Shown here piece after piece: positions 20,501-28,225 of a stretch of DNA of 64,000 nt. The number at the start of each line of letters is the position of its first letter. The first letter of the stretch is position 1. Source of the DNA: LD21 sp963715785 (GTDB taxonomy: Bacteria; Bacteroidota; Bacteroidia; Bacteroidales; VadinHA17); contig OY970276.1 in NCBI GenBank assembly GCA_963715785.1, positions 1,674,001-1,738,000 on the forward strand, read 5' to 3'. Below the pieces are notes generated by a model, which was not told the DNA's origin, did not search any database, and was given only the letters and a program-made list of their open reading frames with translations. Position numbers and translations under genes: made by a program.

Positions 20501-20920
20501 CATATCTACTGTTTTGCTGAACAAAAGGATTTGTCTGTCCTTGACGGCAAATTTTATATCTGTGCCTGATAAAAGTTCATTTAGTACCTCAGTTATATTT
20601 CTGTCAACGACATTGATATCCACCTTTTTATTTACATCTATCATCTTGGAGCTATAAAGAAAAAAGAATTCGCTCTGGCCTTCAATGGCCTTAAGGATAC
20701 TTTGTATTGTAGCATCTTTCATGTCAAGATTCAGCCGACTATTCTGCGAGTATGTTATACTTCCGAATAGGTTGAATACTGTTATAAAAAGCATAAAGGT
20801 TGAAAGTTTCATAATTCTTAAGGTTTTTTTCGAACATACTTTTAATAAAGATATTCGTAGAAGAATATTGAATTTTTTCATAAGTTTGTGTGATTTAGAC
20901 GGTTTATAACTAAATCGCAT
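17549..20920 (-). CDS. SusC/RagA TonB-linked receptor with N-terminal STN signalling domain
   Basis: A 1123-residue protein. Residues 1-58 hold a basic leader and signal peptide (cleavage near TYSQN); ATGs at 20881 or farther in could also be the start. An STN domain (about 62-135, LNLDMKDATIQSILKAIEGQ) is followed by a carboxypeptidase-like domain (about 147-225, ITGTITDVKGNPLPGVTVTV). Next comes the plug with a GYGTQKKVNLTGSV TonB-box region and DAASSSIYGSRAANGVILIT, then a long barrel ending in NVGLNVKF. The STN domain, together with the adjacent FecR and ECF sigma, indicates FecIRA-type surface signalling. Substrate binding at the receptor would release the sigma factor and switch on this operon. 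Confidence 0.95.
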   Translation of the reverse strand: MRFSYKPSKSHKLMKKFNILLRISLLKVCSKKTLRIMKLSTFMLFITVFNLFGSITYSQNSRLNLDMKDATIQSILKAIEGQSEFFFLYSSKMIDVNKKVDINVVDRNITEVLNELLSGTDIKFAVKDRQILLFSKTVDMSMILQQNKITGTITDVKGNPLPGVTVTVKGTTLGTLSDASGKYSIINAPQNASLVFSFVGMTSQEISIGTLTQIDVTLAESVTGLGEIVVVGYGTQKKVNLTGSVASINGDNLAKVHVDQTSMALQGLVPGVTITQRSGQPGRDAGDISIRGIGTLGDYHPFILMDGVETDINNIDPNDIESISILKDAASSSIYGSRAANGVILITTKRAKTKSFGIDYNTYIGWQAPTNMPKMVNAITHMEMINEAYTNVGLSPLYSDVYLNEYKTLGPTNRDKYPNTDWQKLTLTENGFTQSHYLGLNAGGEKIGVFASFNYLDKGGNIENTDYKRYSFRLNTDIQLNKQFSASFDLSLLNTILIEPSAGTSTIFYWMHSIPANQGGVLSNGEYGEGWNGNNPVALAKDGGLNQENGMSAILNFTLKYKPVNWLTARLNFAPKYNDLHNKAFTNVIQTYSGDLTPSFATPALNSLNEMSSRDWYNNLNATITADKTFADAHQVTILAGFQQEDDDYNYISAYREVFLLPEYQEINAGNRLNEMTGGSGSQYALRSLFGRLNYNYKQKYLFEANLRYDGSSRFATGNRYSLFPSVSAAWRISEEDFMKTLSNTITNLKMRVSWGQLGNQNIGLYPYTAFVNIGGSNSNYVFGDAVTTGAALIAMSNPQIKWETTTIRDLGIDLSLWSKLLITGDYYYKETNGILLQLDVPEMIGLTAPYQNAGVVKNTGWELSIGYHDKIDQFTYNISANISDVRNKILDMRGVKRTGLTVNLEGYPINSIYGYQAIGYFKDAEDVANSAKQFGNVAPGDIKYKDINNDGVIDNLDQKVIGTTIPRYTYSLNLYLGYKGFDFSMFLQGIGQANGYLAGQGIMAFYMGGTITEDQVDRWTPTNTNAKFPRFAFNEINNEQNSSFWLKNAAYLRLKNIQLGYTLPSNLLKKLPIKNLRVYLSGQNLFTFDKFWKGYDVEAPVSSGAAWYPQMKSYNVGLNVKF

Positions 20921-21053
20921 TAATACAGGTTTATTTTAGGTATTAATGCATTAAATTTAAGGCAGGGAAGTCTGGCCGACTTTCCTGCTTCTTTTTAGAA
21001 GAAATTGTTGGGAAAATGTTCCATAGGCACTAGGTTTTCAGGTTTAGGTTTAC

Positions 21054-22127
21054 TTATTTTAAGTGTTTTCTTGCCTCCACAACAATCCTTGGTTTAAGGT
21101 ATTTTTTATCATTTATTGAAGTGCGGTAATAAATTTTATAAGTTATCGGACTTACAGTTTCTAACATTTGCATAACATCTTCAATAGGTTCATCAATAAA
21201 TGTTGCAGTAAATTTCAAATTCAAAAGTTCGTGATCTGATATTTCAAAACGAACATTATACTTTCTGGCGATTCTTCTTAAAACTTCTTCAAAAGGGGTG
21301 TCATTAAACCGCAGTTTATTCTCTTTCCATGATGTATAAGTATCAGTTACCACATCCCTGACCAAAACTTTTCTAGATTTCACAAAATAAACAACCTGCT
21401 GACCGGATTTCACTTTTACTGGTTCCGAACCTTTGATTGAAACCGTAATTACACCTGCTTCCAGGGTTGTCTCAACACGATCCTCATTACCAAAAGAAAA
21501 AATATTAAACCGTGTTCCTGTTGCAGAAACGCTCATTTGTTCGAGTTGCACCACAAAGGGCTTTTCAGGGTTAGTCCTGACATTAAAGAAGGCTTCTCCT
21601 TTAAATTTTACTTTACGATCCTTTATATTATATTCTCCATTATATTGTAATGTACTTCCTGAATTTAGAGTTATTTCTGTGGAATCAGCAAGAAAAATGT
21701 GTGCCTTTTCCCCCTCATTCGTAGAAACTGTAATCGAGGCAGTGGAAGTCTTTTTAAAAGATGTTATCTCTGACATGCGTAAACCAAGTGCCCCGATTGC
21801 TATCAGGCAGGCTATTGTTGCTGCAGCCATTAATATTCTGAAATTTGCTTTTCTCAGGATTTTAATTGACCTGTTATTTTTTCCCCCTAACCCAAGATTT
21901 GAGGAAATTTTCATCCACCCGGCATCGGTATCATAATGTATAAGTTTTACATGTTCACTTACTTCATGCCATAGCTCGTTTTCTTTGATAAAGATGCGCC
22001 GGTTTTCAGGATTCCGCTCAAGCCAAGATTTTAATAAAGCCATCTCGCTATCTGAGATTTCTCCAGCGAAAAACTTAATTATCAGATTATGAAATCCAAA
22101 TTTATCTTCTTCCATAATTATTTTCAA
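21054..22127 (-). CDS. FecR-family anti-sigma factor
   Basis: A 357-residue single-pass inner-membrane protein. The cytoplasmic N-terminal part (about 1-95) contains the WLERNPENRRIFIKENELW segment typical of Bacteroidota FecR proteins. A transmembrane helix follows (about 99-121). The periplasmic FecR domain (about 130-225) has VSTNEGEKAHIFLADSTEIT, LNSGSTLQYN and KVKFKGEAFFNV. The C-terminal DUF4974-type domain has FNDTPFEEVLRRIARKYNV and LKFTATFIDEPIEDVMQML. It senses the STN domain of the SusC protein encoded 134 nt downstream and controls the ECF sigma factor encoded upstream. Confidence 0.93.
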   Translation of the reverse strand: MKIIMEEDKFGFHNLIIKFFAGEISDSEMALLKSWLERNPENRRIFIKENELWHEVSEHVKLIHYDTDAGWMKISSNLGLGGKNNRSIKILRKANFRILMAAATIACLIAIGALGLRMSEITSFKKTSTASITVSTNEGEKAHIFLADSTEITLNSGSTLQYNGEYNIKDRKVKFKGEAFFNVRTNPEKPFVVQLEQMSVSATGTRFNIFSFGNEDRVETTLEAGVITVSIKGSEPVKVKSGQQVVYFVKSRKVLVRDVVTDTYTSWKENKLRFNDTPFEEVLRRIARKYNVRFEISDHELLNLKFTATFIDEPIEDVMQMLETVSPITYKIYYRTSINDKKYLKPRIVVEARKHLK

Positions 22128-22585
22128 CTTAACCTAATACAAGATAAGATCTATTTACCCTTATTCTAGTCAGACTCTTTTTTTAATAATAAGATGTCTG
22201 ACGACTGTTATTCTAAAATATATCTGTCTTGGAATAAAAGGAGATTACTTTCGATGAGCTTATCCTGATTGAGGTAGACTCGGCACATAATTTCGCTTAA
22301 TTTCATAAAGAATTGGCAATTTATTTAGGGTCAAAGTAGGAAGAATTTAGTTGTATGATTCCGAATACACAATTTAAAGTAAAGCGCTAAAACAGGTTTA
22401 GCGCTTCACAAAAAACCAACTAACAAAATTCCAAAACTGACTAACCAAAATTCTACGTGTGGCTTAATGAAATAATTTACAAAGGATAATACAAGTTAAT
22501 TCAGTTTTACCCTTACAGATAGATGGATTTATTTATTTGAGAATATAATTTCTTTCCACTGATAAGCATGAAGACTTCAAAGGAT
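22128..22585. other. Intergenic region between sigma factor and fecR
   Basis: A 458-nt gap with no supported gene. It is AT-rich and contains the short repeated words AAAACAGGTTTAGCGCTTC and AGCGCTAAAACAGG around 22385-22410, which pair as a small inverted repeat (GAAGCGCTAAA-like). The long spacing, unusual for sigma/FecR pairs, suggests fecR-susCD have their own promoter, possibly the sigma-dependent one. Confidence 0.4.
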
Positions 22586-23179
22586 CTATAATTTACTGCT
22601 TATCAATGCGATAATAAGAAGTGTAAGGTAATCCGTCAACTCAAGCCTGAGCGACTTGAGCGCTTTCGACATCTGGGCCTCAACTGTTTTAACAGATATG
22701 TGAAGAGTATCAGCAATTTCTTTGTATTTAAGACCTTCAACCCGACTTAATTCAAATACTTTACGACATTCAGAAGGTAATTTCATAACTGCACGGGCAA
22801 TATTTTCCTCCAGTTCTTTGGCCAAGAGAGACTCATGCGCAGAAAATTCCAGTTGTTCAGTAAAGACCAGTTTATATATCTCGGTATAACCTGATTCAAC
22901 ATTTTTTCTTCGCAACTTGTTAATACTGAGATTCTGGGCAATTTTAAAAACATATGATTTTAAGGAATCTTCCGGATCAATTTCGCTGCGTCCTTCCCAT
23001 ATTTTGGAAAACACCTCCTGCACTATGTCCTTTGCTTCGTCAGGGTCATTTAAAAATTTATTAGCAAAAGCACATAATCGGACATAATACTTACGAAAAA
23101 AAAGCTCGAAAGCTTGTTCATCTCCAAGTTTAATTCTTGCAGCAAGTTGGTCCTTCATGTTAGAGAATTGCAATTTCAA
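22586..23179 (-). CDS. ECF sigma-70 factor (FecI-like, Bacteroidota type)
   Basis: A 197-residue protein. Region 2 covers about residues 22-90 (FELFFRKYYVRLCAFANKFL, DEAKDIVQEVFSKIWEGR). Region 4 covers about 125-180 (LPSECRKVFELSRVEGLKYK, then EIADTLHISVKTVEAQMSKA), the recognition helix being the last block. It would direct RNA polymerase to the susC promoter once released by the FecR protein encoded next. The start was chosen as the only ATG giving a full region 2; ATG at 23158 (MKDQLAARI) is also possible. Confidence 0.93.
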   Translation of the reverse strand: MKLQFSNMKDQLAARIKLGDEQAFELFFRKYYVRLCAFANKFLNDPDEAKDIVQEVFSKIWEGRSEIDPEDSLKSYVFKIAQNLSINKLRRKNVESGYTEIYKLVFTEQLEFSAHESLLAKELEENIARAVMKLPSECRKVFELSRVEGLKYKEIADTLHISVKTVEAQMSKALKSLRLELTDYLTLLIIALISSKL

Positions 23180-23512
23180 ATATACTCTATTTATACAAAC
23201 TGATTAAAAAAGGAGTAAAATCTTAACATTATAAACCATTCCATATCAAATGTAAGTGTACTCCAAAATAGTCTATATCAATATTCTGTGCTTGTGAAGA
23301 AAAACCACCTGACTGATTTTTGTTTACAAGTCCACACTAAAGCTTGCTTAGATGAAAAATCCAGTATGGGCTATTAGACAAACTCCCGGTAGCGTTCAGT
23401 ATTCACTATTTTATAATCAATTAAAACAAAGACAAATTTGTAATAAATTCGATATTCCCATAACTAAATCATTTGTATTGCAAACAATCAAATAGTATTA
23501 ATTTTATCAACC
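23180..23512. other. Intergenic region upstream of the sigma factor
   Basis: A 333-nt gap with no gene that I can support. It must contain the promoter of the minus-strand sigma gene and the former promoter of the broken plus-strand gene at 23513. No strong palindrome or repeat is seen. Confidence 0.35.
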
Positions 23513-24030
23513 ATGAAGGCCATTCCCATTGTATTCCTGATCATATTGTTGATTTCAGGCCAGTATATTCAGGCAAGAATTATAAATGGTTCAATATCTG
23601 CTGGAAAGAATTATGAGAAAGCAATCTTTGGTATCCTGATGATCTAAAAGTGATCAATGGGATTATAGTTCTTGTTCCAGGTTCCAATGGCGATGGCAGA
23701 GGAGAAGTCTCTGACACAATCTGGCAGGCTTTTGCACAGACGCATGAATTTGCGTTGTTGGGCTGCTGGTATGCTGACTATAAAAGAAGTGATATGTTTA
23801 TTGAACGATATGTGGATGTTTCTATGGGAAGCGGTCAAGCTCTGATTGAAATAATAAAACGGTTTTCTATATCTTCCGGTCATTTGGAGCTTGAAGGAAT
23901 ATGTAAAGCAAAAAGTCTTGCAATGTTTCTAAATGCAGGAAGGTTTTACATTTTGGATATTTCCAGAAATCTGATATTATATTACTGTATAGGTCCAGAA
24001 GATTGGTTGAAAGGGATTGGGAAAGACTGA
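23513..24030 (+). pseudogene. Broken alpha/beta-hydrolase-like (esterase/depolymerase) gene
   Basis: ATG at 23513 opens a signal peptide (MKAIPIVFLIILLISGQYIQ) and runs to a TAA at 23645. Restoring one T in the TTT run near 23628 joins it to the next frame as FWYPDD, then NGIIVLVPGSNGDGRG, QAFAQTHEFALLGCW and SGQALIEIIKRFS. These are hallmarks of exported alpha/beta hydrolases of the poly-hydroxybutyrate-depolymerase-like type. After about 23890 the expected GxSxGG nucleophile elbow is missing and the frame diverges. The protein is therefore truncated before its catalytic serine and is non-functional. Confidence 0.6.
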
Positions 24031-24182
24031 AAAGACAAATTCATACCATAATTCTTCATCCGTGATTTCAAAGACCTCCTTATATTCAGCGACCCCCGAA
24101 TGATCGGTTAGGAGGTGTTAACTACCACCAACCTTTAGACATTTCTGCCCCGATTATCCTAGAATCCCACCCAAAACCTGGC

Positions 24183-24276
24183 AAGAACCTGGCAAGTGAG
24201 CGTGAGTGTGAGAGTGAGTTTTGAGAAAAAAGAGCGAGAGTGCCCGCTCACGCTCTCGCTCTTTTTGTTGTCCCGT
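24183..24276. repeat. GTGAG-rich hairpin, shortened copy of the tRNA-Gln-linked repeat
   Basis: AAGTGAGCGTGAGTGTGAGA is followed by a hairpin with arms AAAAAGAGCGAGAG and CTCTCGCTCTTTTT, then TTGTTGTCCCG. The same arrangement opens the long repeats at 24991 and 30926, but here similarity ends just after GTCCCG. Directly upstream, AACCTGGCAAGAACCTGGCA also precedes the 24991 copy. The gap 24031-24182 has no supported gene. Confidence 0.65.
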
Positions 24277-24303
24277 CATATTCTTATCTTAACATATTGA
24301 ATA

Positions 24304-24840
24304 TCATTGTGGAGTCTTGAAACCTATTGCTTTTCGTGGTTTTGGATTATCGTGTTTCTCGATAAGCTCATCAAGATAACTAAAGACAAGCTCTATATTT
24401 TTATCATTGTTTACCAGTTGCTTTTTAATCTCCTCTATTTCAAGTCGTACACTTAAATTATCTGTCAGGATCTCACGAATCTTGGAAAATACACGCATTA
24501 TCTGGATGTTCACCATTATTGCCTGGTCACTGTTAAGGACACTTGATAACATTGCCACACCTTGTTCAGTAAAAGCCATTGGAACATACCTTGAACCTCC
24601 CCAACTTGAGGTCACAATTTGTGACCTCAAGATTGAAAACTCCTGATTAGTAAGTTCAAACATAAAATCGTCTGGGAAGCGTTTTATATTTCTGCGTACA
24701 GCTTGCTTCAATACTTTTGTTTCAACATTATATAGTTTAGCCAGATCAAGGTCCAGTATAACTTTTTTGTCTCTTATTAGATAGATTTTACTTGATATTA
24801 TCTCATCAGGCAACATAAGCTTAGTGTTCGTTTTTGCCAT
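24304..24840 (-). CDS. ORF6N-domain DNA-binding protein
   Basis: A 178-residue protein. The ORF6N (Roi/KilA-related) domain covers about residues 10-100: IISSKIYLIRDKKVILDLDL, AKLYNVETKVLKQAVRRN, RFPDDFMFELT, then LRSQIVTSSWGG and YVPMAFTEQGVAMLSSVL. A helical C-terminus (IREILTDN...LEIEEIKKQL) looks like a dimerisation coiled coil. Such genes are common on Bacteroidota phages and islands. A 33-nt palindrome lies 37-69 nt upstream of the start. Its 27-nt core recurs inside this gene at the LRSQIVTSS codons, which suggests autoregulation. Confidence 0.88.
   Translation of the reverse strand: MAKTNTKLMLPDEIISSKIYLIRDKKVILDLDLAKLYNVETKVLKQAVRRNIKRFPDDFMFELTNQEFSILRSQIVTSSWGGSRYVPMAFTEQGVAMLSSVLNSDQAIMVNIQIMRVFSKIREILTDNLSVRLEIEEIKKQLVNNDKNIELVFSYLDELIEKHDNPKPRKAIGFKTPQ
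24605..24631. promoter_or_regulatory. Intragenic copy of the ORF6N palindrome
   Basis: Arms CTTGAGGTCACAA and TTGTGACCTCAAG are 13 bp, perfectly complementary and separated by one T. The element overlaps the codons for LRSQIVTSS in the ORF6N domain. It is identical to the core of the palindrome at 24877-24909, centre-to-centre distance 275 bp. The amino-acid motif is itself conserved in the family, so coding constraint explains part of the sequence. Confidence 0.75.
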
Positions 24841-24876
24841 TTATTTTGTATTTGAGCTTTGTAAATTTACTTATTT

Positions 24877-24909
24877 ATACTTGAGGTCACAATTTGTGAC
24901 CTCAAGTAT
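24877..24909. promoter_or_regulatory. 33-nt palindromic operator upstream of the ORF6N gene
   Basis: Arms ATACTTGAGGTCACAA and TTGTGACCTCAAGTAT are 16 bp, perfectly complementary and separated by one T. The element lies 37-69 nt before the ORF6N start codon on the minus strand, where an operator would overlap the promoter. It is not followed by a T-run in either direction that would make it a good terminator. Confidence 0.75.
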
Positions 24910-24990
24910 TTTAACGCTACCACAGACCTCTGTTTGTTTTTAAACGATTTCGTTGGAATTCTACTCCAAAACCTGGCAAGAACCTGGCAG

Positions 24991-25214
24991 CAAAGTGTGA
25001 GAGTGAGTGTGAGAGTGAGAACAAAAAAAGCGAGTCTCTCGCACTCGCTCCCCGCTCTCGCTCTTTTTTGTTGTCCCGTTCCCGCTTCGTTTCACTACGC
25101 GGGACTTCGATTCCTTCATTTCATTCCGGAATCTTCGCAGGCTACCTTCCGGGACAAAATAAGTAAACCGGCTAAAGCAGCCGGTTTTGTGGTTGTCCCA
25201 TCAGGTTTCGAACC
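24991..25214. repeat. Long direct repeat copy A (tRNA-Gln 3' flank duplicate)
   Basis: This matches 30926-31147 almost throughout. In order it contains a GTGAG-rich hairpin, an 85-nt cloverleaf-like element (25072-25156, identical in both copies as read), the ACCGGCTAAAGCAGCCGGT hairpin and the 3' end of tRNA-Gln through the T arm (ending TTCGAACC). Beyond that the tRNA is lost and replaced by unrelated sequence with a small hairpin (AAATTGCCC/GGGCAATTT). It looks like an attachment-site-type duplication made when an element inserted at the tRNA. Confidence 0.8.
25072..25156 (-). other. Cloverleaf-like noncoding element, copy A
   Basis: On the minus strand the ends TGTCCCG and CGGGACA pair like a 7-bp acceptor stem and are identical to the acceptor stem of the nearby tRNA-Gln. 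Inside are two more stems, GATTCC/GGAATC and CCCGC/GCGGG, separated by short spacers. Length is 85 nt. No anticodon-like 5-bp/7-nt arm can be assigned, so I do not call a tRNA. Confidence 0.5.
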
Positions 25215-25263
25215 CGGACGACCGTTAAGAAATTGCCCTGTGGGCAATTTTAGGGAGGAGCGT

Positions 25264-25423
25264 GACCGCAGGGGTGGCCTTCTGATCCAGAAGAATACGA
25301 GAATATAACATTCTTATCTTAACACTTTGATTATCAGTAATGAGTTATAAAGACAAAATCATTTCATTTCCATTATTTAATACCTGTTATCCCCAAAACC
25401 TAGCAAGAAACCTGGCAAGATTT
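25264..25423. repeat. Dispersed noncoding repeat, full copy 1
   Basis: About 160 bp that match 28226-28385 at high identity by eye: GACCGCAGGGGTGGCC, TTCTGATCCAGAAGAATACG, CATTTCCATTATTTAATACC and CCAAAACCTAGCAAGAAAC. A shortened copy lies at 7355-7440. The 14-mer CTTCTGATCCAGAA is also the anticodon-arm sequence of the tRNA-Gln at 31123-31198 (reverse strand), hinting that the repeat descends from an attachment site. From 25424 to 25630 I see no gene. Confidence 0.7.
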
Positions 25424-25630
25424 AGTAGAGTTAATCTATGCTGAAAGTCTTGGAAACCATTCTTAATTAACACTATTTTTTTCATCCTCGGCATCGCCGT
25501 CATTATTGCCTTTATTGACCAGGTAAAAATAATTCTGGTATTAGTACCAGGTATTCGTTTATATCGGCATTTTCGTCGGTAAAATATCTTAAAAATTCTA
25601 TATTTTAATCCACAGATTTTGTGTAAATTA

Positions 25631-26843
25631 CTAGTGATATGTTAATTATGAATTGACGGATAGAGTCTCCTTAATTTTACTCTTGCATCCTTTGTTGTAA
25701 ACTGCCAGTTTATTTTGCTGTTTTTGTTATTGCGATGAATCTTCCACGCATCAACCTGTTCTTTAATCTCTCCCATAGTGGATATATGTCGTTTTAGGCA
25801 TTGTTTGTTTAATACTTGTAATTCGATCTCAGCCATATTAAGCCAGCTCCCATGTTTCGGTGTATAAACAAATTCAAATCTGTCCCAGAGTTTTTTAGCC
25901 TCTTTGGGGTTAAACATTTCGTAGAAAGATGAAGCATTATGAGTATTATAGTTATCCATTACTAACGTTATCCGTTTTGCTTTGGCGTACTTTTCATCGG
26001 CGATTCTTTTTATAAACAGGGCCCAGTCTCGCTTGGTCTTAAACTCAGTAACATCAACAAAACGTTTTCCCTTAAGCGGTTCATTTGCCATGAAAATATT
26101 TACAACTCCATTTCTGATATATTCACAGTCTTCTCTTGCTTCATGTCCTGACTTCATAGGTATTGTCTGCCTGGCTTCCTCTATTAACTGTTTTGGAGAC
26201 TCATCCATGCAAACTACCGGATAATCTTTATCATATGGCCTTTTATATACATCCAGTACCCGTTCCATGTTTGATACAAATTCACTGCTTTGTTCAGGAG
26301 GTATAACCCATCCTTTTATTTTCCAAGGCTTAAGTTCGTTTTTTTTAGAACACTTCTCACTGTTACATGTGAAATGCTCTCAACATAATTTAATTCCACC
26401 ATCTTATCCGCAAGCAGCCGTAATGACCATTTGGCATATCCCTTCGGAGGCTCGCTACAACAAAGAGTTATTAATTTTGCTTCCACATCCCCATCTGTTT
26501 TTGATTCATAGACCCGGGAAGTGGGACGCCGTTCAAGACATGCCTCAAGTCCTTCTTCAATGAACTTCTTTTTTACCCTGTCAATAGTCCTCATTCCAAC
26601 TTTGAGAACTTTGCTTACCTGTTCATTACTAACTTTTTGTGAGTACTCACCCTCATCACAGTTTAAAAGAACATAAGCTGTCCGGAATGTCAGTGAAGTA
26701 TGTGAACCCTTATTAATAATGTCCATTAATTCCTCTACTTCGTTTTTGGCTAGATTAATTCTGTACCGTATCATTTGTATAGTTTTTACAAATATACAAA
26801 TTATACTTTGAAATACGTCATATTATATTTAACTTAACACTAG
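25631..26843 (-). mobile_element. IS630-family insertion sequence, complete
   Basis: The element is 1213 bp and encodes one DDE transposase in two overlapping frames. Terminal inverted repeats are imperfect (17 of 20 positions, starting CTAGTG at the left end and ending CACTAG at the right). Each end is bordered by TA (25629-25630 and 26844-26845), the target duplication expected of this family. Size, TA target and transposase type agree. It separates the noncoding repeat at 25.3 kb from the transglutaminase-like gene at 26.9 kb. Confidence 0.88.
25642..26774 (-). CDS. IS630 transposase, two frames joined by a probable -1 frameshift
   Basis: The first frame (26774-26316) encodes the helix-turn-helix DNA-binding part (VSKVLKVGMRTIDRVKKKF, RPTSRVYESKTDGD). 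The second, read to 25642, encodes the DDE domain with catalytic Asp in VVCMDESPKQL, Asp in TLVMDNYNTHN and Glu in NMAEIELQVL. The frames meet at an eight-A run (26339-26346 on the plus strand as T). A -1 slip there converts VLKK to continue as KNELKPWKIKGW without loss of sequence. Family knowledge: A-run slippage is a common way for IS elements to make full transposase, so the gene may be functional. Confidence 0.85.
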
Positions 26844-26921
26844 TATGATAGAAAATGTAGGAACTGAGCATTGGATAGTGGCATTGCCATTACGCTCATG
26901 AGCCTGTGAAATTTTATAGAT

Positions 26922-28082
26922 ATGAAAACAAAAATCTATTTGATTCTTTCAATCTCAACTGGTCTCTTCTTTTCATCCTGTAATCAGGAGGTACTTCCTC
27001 CTGATGAAGAAATCTTAATAAATAAATGGCATTATGATCTCATGAACGATGATTATCATTGTTTTACTATTCTGGTAAGAGCTGCAATGCATGATCCAGC
27101 TACTTTTGAACTGGATTCTTGTATTAATAAAAATCAAGACAATATACTTTTTGAAATTTCTGATGTTTTAAAAACGAAGGTAAAAAACATACAAACATTT
27201 TCGATTTACAAGGATCTCCCTGGCAGAAACCCATGGGGCAAAACAGATAAACCAGTATATAGGAAGAGTCTTCCCTCTGAAATGAAAGCTGCACAAAGAC
27301 TGGTTGAAATGTATGCAGGTGATTGTTCAAGCATATCCAATTTGTCTACTGCTCTTTGTAGGATTAATGGCATTCCTGAAGACGATGTTTTTATAATAAG
27401 AACAAAGGAACATAGCGTAGGACTCATTCAGTACAATTCAGAACTGTATCTCTTTGATAATACTTGGGTAGAAAAGCTTGATGCTGTAGAACTTCTAATG
27501 CTCAATCGTTACAAAGTTACAGGATTTTATAATGATCAATATTTTAGCAAAAAGTATGTTTTTATAACAAAGAAAGGACTATCTGGAAAAGGTACACTTA
27601 AAGAAAAGCTTGAATCGCGATACAAGATAAAGTTTCATGATATTCATGCTTATTATACTCCTCAGAGTATCGAATATTATACCCGTATCGCGTTACAAGA
27701 AAAATCAACAGATATTGTTGATATTATAAATGCATCTGTAAAAGGCCCTTTGCTTAAGGAGATATGCTCTGAAAAATCAACAATTGATGATCTGGTTGAT
27801 TGGATAAATCTGAATATTGATTCAAAACCTTTGTTTTCATATGATGCGTTTATGACGCCCGACCAGGTTATTGTCTTTAAAACTGCAGGTACTCTTGACA
27901 AAGCTCTTTTCTTATGGTGTTATTGCCGGATCAAGAATATACCTTCTGAACTGTATCGGAATAATGGAGTATATTATCTTAGAATAGACAAAAGGCTATT
28001 TCTTATTGAAGAAAAGATATCAGAAGCAGAAATGTCATCAGCGGGAGGTTTTATATCAGTAAACAATTTATTGCTGAAATAA
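26922..28082 (+). CDS. Lipoprotein with transglutaminase-like cysteine-protease fold
   Basis: A 386-residue protein with a lipobox (LFFSSC, Cys20). The transglutaminase-like catalytic triad appears as Cys135 in YAGDCSSISNLSTALC, His164 in RTKEHSVGLI and Asp179 in LYLFDNTWVE, with the expected spacing. The C-terminal 170 residues (after KKYVFITKKG) have no recognised domain, but contain a second, incomplete-looking repetition near LFLWCYCRIKNIPSELYRNN and GVYYLRIDKRLFL, which resembles a degenerate copy of the same fold. Such exported proteins cleave or crosslink peptides; no substrate is evident. It sits alone between IS630 and repeats, suggesting cargo. Confidence 0.75.
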   Translation: MKTKIYLILSISTGLFFSSCNQEVLPPDEEILINKWHYDLMNDDYHCFTILVRAAMHDPATFELDSCINKNQDNILFEISDVLKTKVKNIQTFSIYKDLPGRNPWGKTDKPVYRKSLPSEMKAAQRLVEMYAGDCSSISNLSTALCRINGIPEDDVFIIRTKEHSVGLIQYNSELYLFDNTWVEKLDAVELLMLNRYKVTGFYNDQYFSKKYVFITKKGLSGKGTLKEKLESRYKIKFHDIHAYYTPQSIEYYTRIALQEKSTDIVDIINASVKGPLLKEICSEKSTIDDLVDWINLNIDSKPLFSYDAFMTPDQVIVFKTAGTLDKALFLWCYCRIKNIPSELYRNNGVYYLRIDKRLFLIEEKISEAEMSSAGGFISVNNLLLK

Positions 28083-28140
28083 TAAATGTACATAGACAAA
28101 AACTATTTTAATCAGGATTAAAAAAAACCTTCATTGATAC

Positions 28141-28223
28141 CCCAAGTTTTGTTCATATCCAGACTCGCCAGAAAGTGTTCTGTGACTTGGAGGGTATAAT
28201 GTCCTAACATTTCCTCGATCTTG
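28141..28223 (-). pseudogene. 3' tail of a tyrosine recombinase, copy 1
   Basis: The minus strand reads KIEEMLGHYTLQVTEHFLAS, the C-terminal catalytic block of a Bacteroidota integrase. The position of the nucleophilic Tyr is TTT (Phe) here. Only this 83-bp tail remains, and it matches 30784-30866 at about 80 of 83 positions. It abuts the repeat at 28226. Confidence 0.75.
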
Positions 28224-28225
28224 TT

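Noticed and set aside
24877..24909. Terminator reading of the ORF6N palindrome
   Set aside because: No T-run follows on either strand, and an exact second copy inside the gene argues for a protein-binding site.
25072..25156. A second tRNA gene
   Set aside because: The terminal stem matches a tRNA acceptor, but no 5-bp anticodon arm with a 7-nt loop or a T loop with TTCGA can be placed.
25195..25300. A second, intact tRNA-Gln
   Set aside because: Only the T arm and acceptor 3' half are present; the anticodon-arm bases reappear about 60 nt away within a different repeat, and the 5' half is missing.
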